A stretch of DNA of 64,000 bases from Agelas oroides (Eukaryota; Porifera; Demospongiae; Agelasida; Agelasidae). Below, one piece after another: positions 9,384 to 61,163 of this stretch. The translations under genes and the position numbers were made by a program. Each line of letters opens with the position of its first letter. The stretch's first letter is position 1. The stretch is taken from contig OX422191.1 in NCBI GenBank assembly GCA_949130485.1, positions 3,969,754-4,033,753 on the forward strand, in the 5' to 3' direction. The notes under the pieces are model-generated. The model did not search any database, was not told the origin of the DNA, and saw only the letters and a list, made by a program, of their open reading frames with translations.

Positions 9384-10118
9384 ACACCAACATGTTCATA
9401 GAATCATTTCATCGGTCGGATTCATATACAGCAGTCTTGGGGGGATGCTGCAGCTTGGTGTTGCTTTTGAGACTCCTGCGCCTGAACCATGGACTGCATA
9501 TACTTTGAAGTGAAGTAGCACGGCTTTAAGATTTCAGGTATATCATAGCAATCAGCTGATTGGTATATCAACTGGATTTGCTAGGCTCTATGTCTATGAT
9601 TTCTGTGGAGGAATTGAAAGTGGGCATCACTTTCAAGACTCCTGCACAGAAACTATGGCCCATGGCCTGCATGTACTTAGCGAGTAGCAAGGCTCCTAGG
9701 TTTTTTTAGAGGACTTGTAGCTACAGAGGAATGTTGAAGGTGAGTTTAGTGTGAAATGCTTCTTAGTTACTCCTTTGCATTGCACACTCATAATTGTACT
9801 AGTAGTTCGTTTTGTGCACGTACACTGTCAATTGCACTTCATATAATTTGGTCCTTCAGGACCACCATGCATTGCTAAATGTACAAATAGTTTTAAACTG
9901 CAAAATTAGTCCTTAGATCCTGGCTACAACATACAAGGCTAAGAAATTTTCTACAAAGTCATGACAATTCGCTTGGTGAACGCATCACTGCATGCACTGC
10001 ACATATCCACTTCACAGCCTGGAGTGTCACGTACTGCAATTAAGTGAAAGTTGACAAATTTACGGTCTGGATGAAGGTGTTGTACTGCACGACCGTATAG
10101 CTAGGAAAAAGAGCCATT
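9384..10118. other. Non-coding, with a short imperfect local duplication
   Basis: Two related blocks, 9465-9520 and 9629-9690, share TTTTGAGACTCCTGC / TTTCAAGACTCCTGC, AACCATGGACTGCAT / AACTATGGCCCATGG and AGTAGCA-GGCT. No coding pattern was seen. The right end (10114-10118, CCATT) is the target site of the adjoining retrotransposon. Confidence 0.5.
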
Positions 10119-10311
10119 TGTAACAGTATTTACTGTCTAGTTCGTGGCTGGCTGAAATACTCTCAATATAAGTTCGACAGACTTACAGACTTTACAGACT
10201 GACTGAGAAATGCATGAACATACATTTATATAGTACATTCCAATGACGTAACAATGCACAATGAATAATCTTACAACACACACAACCATACAAAGTCTCA
10301 GTCTCACTACA
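10119..10311 (-). repeat. 3' LTR of the gypsy element
   Basis: Copy of 14200-14392. It begins TGTAACAG and ends CTCACTACA on the plus strand. The repeat contains direct TTACAGACT repeats and a CATTTATATAG stretch that could act as a TATA-like element in element sense (CTATATAAATG). Confidence 0.93.
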
Positions 10312-10320
10312 TCTCCCCCT

Positions 10321-13300
10321 TTAAAACAGTCTCTCCGGGGGTCTAACGGCAGTTCCAGTCTGCGAACGTGTGACAATTCTGCGAGGTTGCTCACGGGCAC
10401 TTGTAGGACTTGAGCTCGTCTCAAGTTCAACAGTTGAGGAATGTTCAGGAACAACGTTCAACTGGCTACGATTCCTCCGCACCTCACCAGAGGGGGTTTC
10501 CACAATATATGAACGTGGAGCTTCAGCAGGTTCAACCACTCTGCCTTCAACTGGTTGCTTGTCAGTAGTGATCACCACTTCCGACCCGTCCGGTATCTCA
10601 AACTGTTCTTTGACCCGGTGATGTTTGTCAAAATTTTCCCTCTGCTTCTCTTTGAATTGAAGGTTATTCTGCTTGAATTGAGGGAGGTAAGACCAACTTG
10701 GAATAAGGTTCCTCTTGGTTTGAGGTAAGGTCGTTCTAATTCGTCTACCCATCAATAATTCAGATGGACTCAATCCACACCATGGCATCGGGGTAGCCCG
10801 ATATGAGAGCACAGCTATATGTGGATCTGAGGAGTTCTTCAGAAGCCCTTTTATAGTCTGGACCATTCTCTCCACTTGTCCGTTGCTTTGCGGGAATCTC
10901 GGGCTGCTTGTTATGTGTTGGAACCCATAGGTTTTTGCAAACACTGAAAACTCTTTTGCTGCGTACTGAGGACCATTGTCTGTCCTTAGAACTTCAGGTA
11001 TCCCGTGTCGAGCAAAGATTGTCTTCAACAATGCAATGATATTGCTAGATGTTGTGGACGATAACTTGATCACTTCCGGGTAGCGAGAGAAGTAATCTAC
11101 CACCAGCAGGTAGTGTTCTCCTTTCAGCTCGAACAAGTCTGATGCCACTACTTGCCATGGGTAGTCTGGCAGTGGAGTCGGTAGTAGGGGTTCTCTCCGT
11201 GGACGCGCAACCCTAGCGCACTCCCTACAGTTCTCCACAAACTGTTTGACCTGACTTGTCACCCCTGGCCACCACACAGACAATCTGACTCTCTCTCTGC
11301 ACCTCTCCACACCCTGGTGGCCTTCATGGATTTTCAACATGGTTTCTCTTCTGAGAGAGGGTGGCACAACTATGCGACTGTTGTAGAGTAGCAGGTCATC
11401 ACAAAGGGTGAGCGAACCCCTGACCTTCCAGTAGGGTTTCAACGAGCTCTCAATGGAATGTTTGGCTGGCCAGTTCGTCTGGCAGTACTCTCTCACTTTT
11501 GAGCACTCAGCATCCTCCATTTGTGCCTGCCGGTATGCCTGCAGTCGAGCAGCTGTAGCAGGTATAGATGACATAGTGACATGATCCACATAAGCCTCCA
11601 CCTCTTCCTGTAACTCCTCTTCACTTTCTCCCTGTGTAGGGGCACGAGAGAGAGCATCTGCTGCATACAGCAGTTTTCCAGGAACATGTTGAGCAATATA
11701 GTCGTACTTCGCGAGTCTCAAACGAAATCGGAGTATCCGTGGTGGAAGGTTATCCAGGTGTTTCGTATTGAGGAGAGGTACCAAAGGCTTGTGGTCTGAT
11801 TCCACTACGAACGATCGTCCAAGTATATAGGTACTGAATTTCTCACATGCCCACGTTGTCGCAAGTCCCTCCTTCTCAATTTGGGCATATCGTCTCTCAG
11901 TGTCAGAGAGTGCTCTCGAGGCGTATGCAACCGGTTTCCACGTCTGTTCGTCTAACTGCAGTAACACTGCACCCAATCCGAAAGACGAGGCATCAGCTGA
12001 CACCTTTGTCTCAGCCTGGGGGTTATACAAGACCAATACTGTCGGTTTAGTAAGTTCCTGCTTGATCTCAGCGAACGACCTCTCTTGATCTGGACCCCAC
12101 ACCCACGCACTTTTGTTGGACATCAGTCCTCTCAATGGCTGACTGATTTCGGCAATTCTTGAGGAAAACTTCCCTAGCTGATTCACTAACCCCATAAATC
12201 TCCGGAGATCTGATACTGACTGGGGAGGTTCCATATTGGAGATTGCCGATGTCTTCTCAGGGTCAGCACGTATACCATCCTCGTCAATCACATGACCAAG
12301 GAATTTGACACTCGTCTTGTGAAATACACACTTCTGTTTGTTGAGAGTGGCTCCCGCTTTCTCCAATCGTTGCAGGACAGCGGACAGCCGTGCGTCGTGC
12401 TCCTCTCGGTTCGATCCAAACACCAACACATCGTCTACTAAACACACCACTCCCTCCAATCCTTCCAGTATCTGGTTCATCCTTCTCTGGAAGAGTTCCG
12501 GAGCGCAAGAGATACCAAAGGGGAGTTTGTTAAAGTGAAACCTCCCAAAGGGAGTGATGAACGTGGTGAGTGGACGGCTCTCTTTCGACAGGGGAATTTG
12601 CCAGAACCCACTGTTCGCGTCGAGTTTGCTGAACAGTGTAGCACCTGATAGTAATGCTAATGTATCATCCACTTTCGGCATCGGGTAGGGCTCCCTCAGG
12701 ACACTTTCGTTTAGCGGTTTGAGGTCTACGCAGATCCTCACCTCTCCCGACTTCTTGGGGACAACAACCATCCCTGCACACCATGGCGCTGGTGTGGTGA
12801 CTCTGGAAATGACGCCCAATCGTTCCATTCGCTTCAGCTCCTGTTCCACTTTCGGACGAAGTGGTATTGGTACGTTTCGAGGTACATACAGAGAATAAGG
12901 GGCTGCATTGTCCTTGAGTTTGATCTGATACTCCTCCCCTATTGTTCCGAGGCCTTGGAATACCTGGGGGAATCGCTTTACCACATCTGGTTCTTCAGTG
13001 CCGACCACATCTATCCGACATGCCAATTGTAGGGCAGTGATGGCCTGCAGGCCTAGAAGGTTTGTCTTTAACCCTTTCACCACATAAATGCTCTGCCGTG
13101 CAGATCGCTTGCTGTGTTTCATCCACCCCATAAACTGGCCCATAACATCCAATGTCTGATGGGCTGGACCCCAGAGGACCTTTGTAGGGTCTCTCAGCCT
13201 TGGCTCTCCTAATGACCGATATGTTCCTTCATTAATGGCAGTTACTTCTGCCCCTGTATCCATTTTAAAGGGGACGATCTGTCTTTTTAGTCGTATGTCC

Positions 13301-14178
13301 ACTGACCAGGAGGCTTCTTCACTTGACGTCACTGCACCCAGAAACCCTGCTTGGTCTCTGTTCTCCTCTGGAACGGCGGAGACAGTTGCAACTGTTTTTG
13401 AAAAACACTGAGCTCTGAAGTGGCCTTTCTTCTTGCACTGATGGCAAGTTGCTCCCAGGGCTGGACACCTATCTCCAGGATGGTGTTTGTTACGGCCACA
13501 CCTCATACATTTGTTGGCTCCTCCTCTGTTGTGATGCGATCTGTTATCGACCGACGAAGCCCCACCAGTCCCGCCTTGTTTCCACTTTGAAGTTCTGGGA
13601 CCGTTGCCGCGCCGAAGCCTGTTTAGTGCAGCTTCTTTATCGCCTTGCAACTCTCGACGGTGCTCTTTCGCCGCGGCCTTCTGCCGGATCATCGTTTTCG
13701 CTTTCTCCAGGGTAAGTTCGGGGTCTGTCTGCAGTTTCTCGGACAAGGTAAGATCCTGTATGCCGACCACCAGTCGATCGCGCAGCATTTCCTCCTTCAG
13801 CCCGCCGTATTCGCAAAATTCGATCAACTCATAGAGTTCGGTAATGTACTGCTCAGCGGACTCGCCCTCTCGCTGAGACCGGCGGTTAAACTTGGCCCTT
13901 TCAAAAATAATGTTCCGTCGTACTTTAAAGTACGCGTCAAACTTTCCAACTACGGCGTCGTACTTTTTCTGGTCCTCTGCGCTGATGTGAGTTGAGGCTA
14001 GAACGGTGTCTGCCTCTTCGCCCATACAGTAGAGCAGCGTGTCTACTTGTCGAGGGTCTGCCTCAGCATCGAGACCGGAGGCGCTCCGATACTGTTCAAA
14101 GCGCTTCTTCCATTTGGGCCATTCGTCCGGTTTGGAGAAATCGAACTGTCCTGGAGGTTTCAGATGGATGCCAGCCAT
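10321..14178 (-). CDS. Gag-Pol polyprotein of the Ty3/gypsy element, 1285 aa
   Basis: A single uninterrupted frame starts 22 bases inside the 5' LTR. In order: a retrotransposon gag helix domain (WPKWKKRFEQYRSASGL, about residues 20-190), zinc knuckles (CMRCGRNKHHPGDRC and CHQCKKKGHFRAQC, about 225-260), and an aspartic protease (MDTGAEVTAI, about 305). Then come reverse transcriptase (ICVDLKPLN, then LVDDVLVFG, about 480-590), RNase H (SADASSFGLGAV, about 725), an integrase with HHCC zinc-binding region, and a DDE core (VVDYFSRYPEV, TDNGPQYAA, SNGQVERMV, about 1005-1105). Order RT-RNaseH-integrase and sequence flavour place it in Ty3/gypsy, close to the invertebrate K02A2.6-like group. Gag and Pol in one frame means no frameshift is needed. 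Confidence 0.93.
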   Translation of the reverse strand: MAGIHLKPPGQFDFSKPDEWPKWKKRFEQYRSASGLDAEADPRQVDTLLYCMGEEADTVLASTHISAEDQKKYDAVVGKFDAYFKVRRNIIFERAKFNRRSQREGESAEQYITELYELIEFCEYGGLKEEMLRDRLVVGIQDLTLSEKLQTDPELTLEKAKTMIRQKAAAKEHRRELQGDKEAALNRLRRGNGPRTSKWKQGGTGGASSVDNRSHHNRGGANKCMRCGRNKHHPGDRCPALGATCHQCKKKGHFRAQCFSKTVATVSAVPEENRDQAGFLGAVTSSEEASWSVDIRLKRQIVPFKMDTGAEVTAINEGTYRSLGEPRLRDPTKVLWGPAHQTLDVMGQFMGWMKHSKRSARQSIYVVKGLKTNLLGLQAITALQLACRIDVVGTEEPDVVKRFPQVFQGLGTIGEEYQIKLKDNAAPYSLYVPRNVPIPLRPKVEQELKRMERLGVISRVTTPAPWCAGMVVVPKKSGEVRICVDLKPLNESVLREPYPMPKVDDTLALLSGATLFSKLDANSGFWQIPLSKESRPLTTFITPFGRFHFNKLPFGISCAPELFQRRMNQILEGLEGVVCLVDDVLVFGSNREEHDARLSAVLQRLEKAGATLNKQKCVFHKTSVKFLGHVIDEDGIRADPEKTSAISNMEPPQSVSDLRRFMGLVNQLGKFSSRIAEISQPLRGLMSNKSAWVWGPDQERSFAEIKQELTKPTVLVLYNPQAETKVSADASSFGLGAVLLQLDEQTWKPVAYASRALSDTERRYAQIEKEGLATTWACEKFSTYILGRSFVVESDHKPLVPLLNTKHLDNLPPRILRFRLRLAKYDYIAQHVPGKLLYAADALSRAPTQGESEEELQEEVEAYVDHVTMSSIPATAARLQAYRQAQMEDAECSKVREYCQTNWPAKHSIESSLKPYWKVRGSLTLCDDLLLYNSRIVVPPSLRRETMLKIHEGHQGVERCRERVRLSVWWPGVTSQVKQFVENCRECARVARPRREPLLPTPLPDYPWQVVASDLFELKGEHYLLVVDYFSRYPEVIKLSSTTSSNIIALLKTIFARHGIPEVLRTDNGPQYAAKEFSVFAKTYGFQHITSSPRFPQSNGQVERMVQTIKGLLKNSSDPHIAVLSYRATPMPWCGLSPSELLMGRRIRTTLPQTKRNLIPSWSYLPQFKQNNLQFKEKQRENFDKHHRVKEQFEIPDGSEVVITTDKQPVEGRVVEPAEAPRSYIVETPSGEVRRNRSQLNVVPEHSSTVELETSSSPTSAREQPRRIVTRSQTGTAVRPPERLF

Positions 14179-14199
14179 GGCATCCCACCGCTGCCACCA

Positions 14200-14392
14200 T
14201 GTAACAGTATTTACTGTCTAGTTCGTGGCTGGCTGAAATACTCTCAATATAAGTTCGACAGACTTACAGACTTTACAGACTGACTGAGAAATGCATGAAC
14301 ATACATTTATATAGTACATTCCAATGACGTAACAATGCACAATGAATAATCTTACAACACACACAACCATACAAAGTCTCAGTCTCACTACA
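14200..14392 (-). repeat. 5' LTR of the gypsy element
   Basis: 193 bp, matching 10119-10311. It is directly followed outward by the CCATT target duplication at 14393-14397. In element sense it carries the promoter and the 5' end of the transcript. Confidence 0.93.
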
Positions 14393-14443
14393 CCATTTAG
14401 CAACAACTGTCAATTTTTTTTACTTAGCAACCCACACACTGAC

Positions 14444-14576
14444 CTAGACCACAGTTCCTGACTTCTTGACTGCCCTCTTTAATTGATACCTTTCAGCTGT
14501 AGATAATATTAGGCCAAAGTTGACATTTTCATTTTCCCCGTTTTCATCCACCACCAGCACTGATTTACTTGTCACT
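14444..14576 (-). CDS. Candidate terminal exon of an unidentified minus-strand gene
   Basis: On the minus strand a pyrimidine-rich acceptor (TTTTTTGCAG) precedes an open stretch encoding VTSKSVLVVDENGENENVNF, then GLILSTAERYQLKRAVKKSG and TVV, ending in TAG at 14444-14446. Composition and the acceptor look real, but no upstream exon was found between here and the PSMD3 stop at 15193. If real, the remaining exons would have to lie inside PSMD3 introns, so a decayed fragment is equally possible. I do not recognise the protein. Confidence 0.25.
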
Positions 14577-14684
14577 CTGCAAAAAACACTAAAACAACCA
14601 CCATTCACATTGCTTGCAGAACAAGGTGTGGCAAACTTTGTGATAGTTGCAGACATTATTGAACACTTTGCTTACCTTTGAAGG

Positions 14685-14752
14685 CAGTCTCGCGTGGCCA
14701 CACCCCCTCCCTCTCGATTTCTTGCAGAACAGGGTGTGGCCACACGAGACTA
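14685..14752. mobile_element. 68-bp MITE of the TAGYCTCG family, 9-bp TSD CTTTGAAGG
   Basis: Short hairpin element (CAGTCTCGCGTGGCCACACC ... reverse complement ... CGAGACTA). It is flanked by an exact 9-bp duplication, CTTTGAAGG, at 14676-14684 and 14753-14761. Confidence 0.85.
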
Positions 14753-15192
14753 CTTTGAAGGATAGGCGATACCCAACTAACCTCACACACACACAACACT
14801 CATCATTTGACTTTCTGACAAGTGGCTTGTGATCCAGGTTTGCTAAGAGGGCTAAACATCAAATGCATGAAAACAACTTCAGTCATCAACTGCAACTGTA
14901 TCACATTGTTTTGCCATAACCACCCACTGGCATCCTTAAACTGAATGTACTAGCCTTTTTCTCACCTCCACCCCCTTGTTTAGGCCTGGGAACAAGTTCA
15001 ACAATAATTATTCACTCGTTAAGGTTGTCACCTATTGGTAGTCTCTATTACCAAAGTAATTCTCCATTGTTCCACTGTTATATACATATTCATCAGTATA
15101 AGTGTTCCTTTAAATAATAACTTGATTTTCAATGCATAACATACACTAAGAGCAATGATCCTCATAAGAGTCATGTGGCTGCTAGAGTGTTG

Positions 15193-56284
<41,092 letters not shown>

Positions 56285-56600
56285 CTCTACAGGTGGTTTT
56301 ACAGTTGAGCACGTGACAGCTCCCGGCATGACGTCACCCCGGGAAATTTGAACAAGTGGACGGCTGGGCACGTTCCCGGGGTTCGTCGCTTGTGGGATGT
56401 GAGAGGCTAACCCCACTCCGTTCTGCATCCTCAGAGAAAGCCAGTGAGTGTATGCAGTAGACATAAATTTTGCATGCCGGTGTCTGCGTGAAATGGGGAC
56501 CCCCCAATTTGGGGACCCCGGTCCCCATATCCCTAGTGATATGGGGACGGGGGGGGGCCCATATCACTAGGGATATGGGGCCCTGGGGTCCCCAGAACTC
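56285..56600 (-). promoter_or_regulatory. Upstream region of PSMD3 with a 23-bp-arm palindrome
   Basis: The region before the PSMD3 start codon should hold its promoter. No TATA box was placed. At 56523-56580 there is a perfect inverted repeat, CCCCATATCCCTAGTGATAT then GGG, with its complement after a G-rich spacer of 12 bases. Related GTGATATGGGGATCC text follows at 56601. Whether this is regulatory or a small foldback insertion cannot be told from sequence. Confidence 0.35.
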
Positions 56601-56766
56601 TGGTGATATGGGGATCCTTCAGTGATTTAAGGTTTGTGTTCTATACGCAATTGGAAAAGACGTGTAGGAACTAATTAACAAGTTGTATAAATACAAGAGT
56701 AAAAATATGCTTATGCAATAGTATGTACAAGTAAAGAACAACAATATTACCATTAAATATCAGTAA

Positions 56767-57345
56767 TTAAAGAACACATTTGTTACAAAACCACAGTTCA
56801 TCTTCTGCAGGTGCTTTTGTAAGTCCCATGCACTTCAAGTGAAACCACTCTCCACGTTCCTCACATTCTACCATATCATTGTAAGTCTCCGGCATGTGAC
56901 ATGTACAGAAAAGTTCTAATGTCACATATGGGAAGAAAGGTGCATTCTCGGTTGGGATAGAAGTGACCTTCTTGTGTGGAAATGGTTCCAACTTCTTCTT
57001 TTGGAAGCACTTGAGGAGATGAGATCTCGTCTGGGACTGCTCGAAGAGAATGTGCTGAGGATCATCCCCAATGGCCAAATGAAGCATGAACGCTATCGCA
57101 AACAGCCCACAGTCACAGCTTCCAAACTGCTGTTGGACAGTGGGGACATTGATCTCCAGCATTAGATCACCATCTTCGTCAGTTTGTAAAGCTCTGTAAA
57201 TGCGAGCAAGCTGGTGAGTCAGTGAAGGGTGGAGTTTGCCACTGTATTTGCTGTCGTAAACAGTGCTGGATGCAACCCAATGGTTGCCCGCTACAAAATG
57301 AATCTGAAGGGCCTCATGCTGTTGTGCATCAAAAGCATCGTTCTC
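56767..57345 (-). CDS. Ulp1-type cysteine protease domain with C-terminal PHD finger (partial, transposon-type)
   Basis: The minus-strand frame is open from about 57345 to the stop at 56767. It reads HFVAGNHWVASSTVYDSKYS, then LARIYRALQTDEDGDLMLEI, NVPTVQQQFGSCDCGLFAIA and later LFCTCHMPETYNDMVECEE, RGEWFHLKCMGL and WFCNKC. The NHW His, YDS Asp, Gln before SCDCG, and the Cys of DCG form the complete C48 triad set. The end is a C4HC3 PHD finger. The 5' part of the protease and any partner domain are not visible. The same Ulp1-PHD pairing occurs in the fossil at 5195-6700, so this is probably derived from a mobile element. It could be a domesticated host gene, because its active site and zinc ligands are kept. 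It lies head to tail 0.5 kb upstream of PSMD3. Confidence 0.6.
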   Translation of the reverse strand, partial: ENDAFDAQQHEALQIHFVAGNHWVASSTVYDSKYSGKLHPSLTHQLARIYRALQTDEDGDLMLEINVPTVQQQFGSCDCGLFAIAFMLHLAIGDDPQHILFEQSQTRSHLLKCFQKKKLEPFPHKKVTSIPTENAPFFPYVTLELFCTCHMPETYNDMVECEERGEWFHLKCMGLTKAPAEDELWFCNKCVL

Positions 57346-60300
57346 TCATACAAACTGGAAATGAGAATGCAACTGTCATTTTCAGGATTCTTCTGAAAGG
57401 GATCTGGGTATGAGACTAATGGAGAGGGTGGGTGGGGGGAGGGCACAGGTTAATGTAACAATGATGTTATTTTAGAAGTTTGTGTATAACTGCCCCCTTG
57501 CTTACTAGCCAGCACAAGTTATCCCTGTATCTTTTGGCAGCATTATTGCTGACAAAACTGACCCTCAAATGGACATCTCTGCATGCTGTGTGACTTACCT
57601 GGAAGAGTAAGTTGGACACTCAGTGAAGCTAGCTGTTAGGGATAGTAGTTGCTAAACTTTCTACACTCATAACTTGCATGTATGGCCAGGAAGATTGAAT
57701 GATTTCTACGCAGAAAATTTGGTGTGTCACTAGTTAACAAAAGGTTTATGCAATATACATCTTTAATGCCATACATAGTATCTCATTGTTATCTATTTAT
57801 GCATATTATGATTAAAACCTTCAGTATATCTGCTCTTTCGATTTGTATGACAACCTGTATATCTATTCTGTTTTCTTTCTCTTACTGGGTAGTTAAGGAA
57901 GGTGCATGGTACATGTTGTTTTTGTGTATTTATGTAGACATGATAAATGGTAAAACATACATAAATGTAGCGCATGGTGGCTTCTCATGTTGGCTCCTGC
58001 AGATAAAGCAGAGAGGGCTTTTCTTTTACAAAGTAGGATTAGCTACATCAATGCTGCCAGTGACACAAGAGTATTGCACCAGATAATAGTGGTATATATC
58101 AGTTTAAGTAACAGCTAATTTAAACCTTCAAAGGAGACTGTTAAATCTAGAGGTATACTGGCTCTGTTAAGGGATTTTGCATCAACCACTACTTTTTCAA
58201 TGCTTGTTGGTGAATGGCACTTCTTGTTCATTGGGACCATGGCAGTAGCCAATATGCACTCACATTAGATGTCCATTGCTTCCCCTGGTCTGCATAATAT
58301 CAGTTGTGCTTAGAAATGTCATTTTGTGACACAGAGAAATGTCTACACCATGCTCAGCCACATACCATTGAAACTGCACATGGGCCACCCCCTTAACACA
58401 GAAATGATGTTATTTTGTATAGATGTATCTTACAAAGTACTTGACAAAGTTGTCTATGGTAGTAAATGCCGTATAGGAGATCAACGCTATGACTATTATA
58501 TTGTGAGAGTAAGTGTATCAACACTATGACTATGAAATGTATTGATACTATGACTACATGTCTAGAGTAAAGCTTTATTGAAAGTAGTGCACTGAATATA
58601 TACCAATTAATGCTACTTATGTTAGACATTTTTTATCATATACTACAAAGTGGTAAAGCCACGAGTTGTATGCGCAAAATAAATCTAACATACTGAATAG
58701 CCATCGTCCCTGTCCTTGTTAACTGAATAATATGCTCCTAGTTTCTCCATGTGTCTCAATAATGGAGGGAGGGGAAAAAATCGGCTACCATGGTGATGGC
58801 TATGAGTGTTCTTCTTGTACTTGTAAACTGCACTACAAATTGTTAGTGCTCACTGATTGGCTTACTTTGTACATTTAGAACACAAAAACTTTAACTTCAT
58901 CACACCCCATGTTGCAACTGGGTATGCAGCCATAACTTATAGAGTAAGTTGAGTTTAAGCTATAAGTAATGGTGCATACCAGAGTAATTAATCCAGTTTC
59001 AGTGAACTTTAGTGGTGCATTAAATAGTTTGTTAAATGAACTGAGGAAATAATAATAATGTTGTGGACACAACCTGGGGATATACAATTTCATCAATATA
59101 CCCTTGTTTCCCAGAAGTTACCTTTCACATATGGGATAAGCCACTGAGTTTTGTATGTGATAAACATTACAATTATCACATGAAATACTACTAGCTAACT
59201 GGTAACCACATTGTAAAGTGTGTTTACAGTAATAAGCAGGTTGCCTCATCTCAAATTTATTATAGACTTAGAAAAATTCGTAGTTGAAACAACCAGCAGA
59301 GTGTTGGACAAATGAACCGGGAAAAAATTAACTAATTTGAAAACTTGACTGACAATCCTCAGAACATCAAAGTTGCAGTAAGGGCTTTCATGCTTTTGGT
59401 GCAAGCAGGTGATTCCCTCACGGATGCTCGGAGGGTTTTCAGTGTACTGTGTAATATGAACTGGACAGCTGCCTCTCAGGTTGCCTTATACAATTAGTCT
59501 TCAATACCAAAGCAAACCTCTCATAACCACTGTCTCTTCAGTTTGTCTGCAATAAGGGTAACCACTCTGTGGTTAAAACCACCAACTTGTCTTTGTAGTG
59601 TATAGCTATGTCGATGATGAAATTAACCCCTTGAGTTACTGTAGTCAGATTGACAGACATAGAATTACACCCAAAAAAGAAATCCTTGCTTCTTTCTGCT
59701 CCCTGGCCAGAATCTGCCCAGTGATGTCAAACTTGTTTTCAAGAACAACTTGGCTGATGATGCATGCAGGAAGTGTGTTATATTATGGTGTAATAGATAA
59801 CTGCACACTCTCCGACCAGTAACTACTTATATAGCTCTGGTAAAGTGTTTGACATGATCATTGAAGATGTCAACACAGCCCCAAGAATATGCCCTGACCA
59901 ATTTATCCATGTGAAAGCAACAGTCCAAACTGCAGTAAGCCAGAAATGACAAGATCTGTGTACCCTGGTGAAACATTTACCATTTCAGTCACTGAAACAG
60001 TAAACGTTTTACCATTTCTCTGTCCAGAAGCAACCACTGAAATTCAGTGGTTGCTTCTGGACAGAGAAATGGTATAATACCAGCAACAGTCAGAAGCCAT
60101 AGTTATACAACATGACAGTGTTCTTCAATTATTTCCATGTATTATACTGAACACAAACCGAAGAACAAAAAACAAGGAAGGCCTGGGAATGAGGCTAGTG
60201 GCTACTGTCATTGCTGCCACCATCACAATACTGATCACATCAGGATGATGTAATGTATAGTGACAGGTTACAAGAGCTAGCTGTTCATTTCAGTTCAAAG

Positions 60301-60400
60301 ATAATAGAGCCATCTCCTAGTTTGCTCAAAGGTTTAACTCCACCCACTCGCGCATGCACAGCTCGCGCATGCACAGTTTTTCTGTTTGAACTGCTAAGTC
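57346..60400. other. Non-coding stretch without recognised genes
   Basis: AT-rich sequence with only short chance ORFs. A (G)n-rich patch lies near 57422-57445. A partial MITE end (AGGCCTGGGAATGAGGCTAG) lies at 60180. The hairpin at 60010-60074 is listed separately. Confidence 0.4.
60010..60074. repeat. Short perfect hairpin, arms 31 bp
   Basis: TACCATTTCTCTGTCCAGAA / GCAACCACTGAA and its exact reverse complement, with a loop of about 1-3 bases. The half-palindrome text also resembles nearby direct text (TTACCATTTCAGTCACTGAA at 59979), which suggests local template switching. Confidence 0.85.
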
Positions 60401-60672
60401 TAGTCTCGTGCCAGACCCTCCCGAAAAGCGGAAAGAGGGTCTGGTGTTCTGAATGACTTTTCTTGTCACATGGGGCGGGGTCGAATGGCATAATTATTGC
60501 ATTCCCCATGCACTAGATCTCATGCTCGATTGCCTACATCATCACATATAATTACGTGTTCTGCAATCTGATTCAAGCTCTCAGATCGGGGAGCTGTGAC
60601 AAGAAAAGTCGCTCGAACACCAGACCCTCTCCTCTCTCTTACACGTGCGGGGAGGGTCTGGGCACGAGACTA
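60401..60672. mobile_element. 272-bp MITE of the TAGYCTCG family, 9-bp TSD with one mismatch
   Basis: TAGTCTCGTGCCAGACCCTC ... AGGGTCTGGGCACGAGACTA. TGCTAAGTC precedes and TACTAAGTC follows it. Subterminal repeats (GGTGTTCTGAATGACTTTTC / GAAAAGTCGCTCGAACACC) are present. Confidence 0.85.
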
Positions 60673-60918
60673 TACTAAGTCCTGGTCGTCTTAGTTGAGG
60701 TTACGTCATAAAACTACATATGGGATCGGGAGTTCCCCATACCCACAGATAATCTATTAATGTTTAGATTTTAACCTTCTTTCTACGTAATTTGACTTGG
60801 CTTAAATTCTGTACTGCCGACTGGCATGCATTCAGAGAGTATGCGCAGCATATCAAGGTAAAAGAGAACAAGTAAGGATAATACCAGTAACCTGAAGTAG
60901 TCAGGATGAAGGTATATA

Positions 60919-61163
60919 TAAGAGTGTGCAACTTCCATAATTATGGTTTCTACACCGTAGACAATCAGCAGTGAAATGCTTATCAGGTACTTAACATGAA
61001 GCCATTCTAGGTGCTAGTGTAATTAGCTATGTGAACACTTTAGCAAAAGCCTGCCTCTTTACTGCTGTGTTTCACAGCTTACAATATTCACTGCTGATTG
61101 CCTAGTCATCCTATCCAGATGCCTGGTATAGAAACCATATGGGAGTTGCACACTCTTAGTAAT
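60919..61163. mobile_element. About 245-bp inverted-repeat MITE (ends AAGAGTGTGCAACT-CCATA)
   Basis: Left AAGAGTGTGCAACTTCCATA, right TATGGGAGTTGCACACTCTT. Inner inverted repeats GACAATCAGCAGTGAA / CACTGCTGATTGCC extend the stem. Same family as 21727-22235. Confidence 0.8.

Larger units (their letters stand above)
10119..14392 (-). mobile_element. Ty3/gypsy LTR retrotransposon, looks whole, probably young
   Basis: Two 193-bp long terminal repeats (TG...CA) flank a 3.9-kb interior with one gag-pol ORF on the minus strand. The insertion is bordered by a perfect 5-bp target duplication, CCATT (10114-10118 and 14393-14397). A purine-rich tract (AAAGGGGGAGA in element sense) abuts the 3' LTR at 10312-10322, and a putative primer-binding site (TGGTGGCAGCGGTGGG) follows the 5' LTR. 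The two LTRs appear almost identical wherever I compared them, which points to a recent insertion. I see no disrupting change in the reading frame. It lies between the zinc-finger ORF and the 3' end of PSMD3. Confidence 0.93.

Noticed and set aside
8500-9399. 299-codon minus-strand ORF with EVADVEMADV repeats
   Set aside because: It is the antisense of the 15-bp minisatellite, whose unit lacks stops on both strands; the zinc-finger frame lies on the plus strand.
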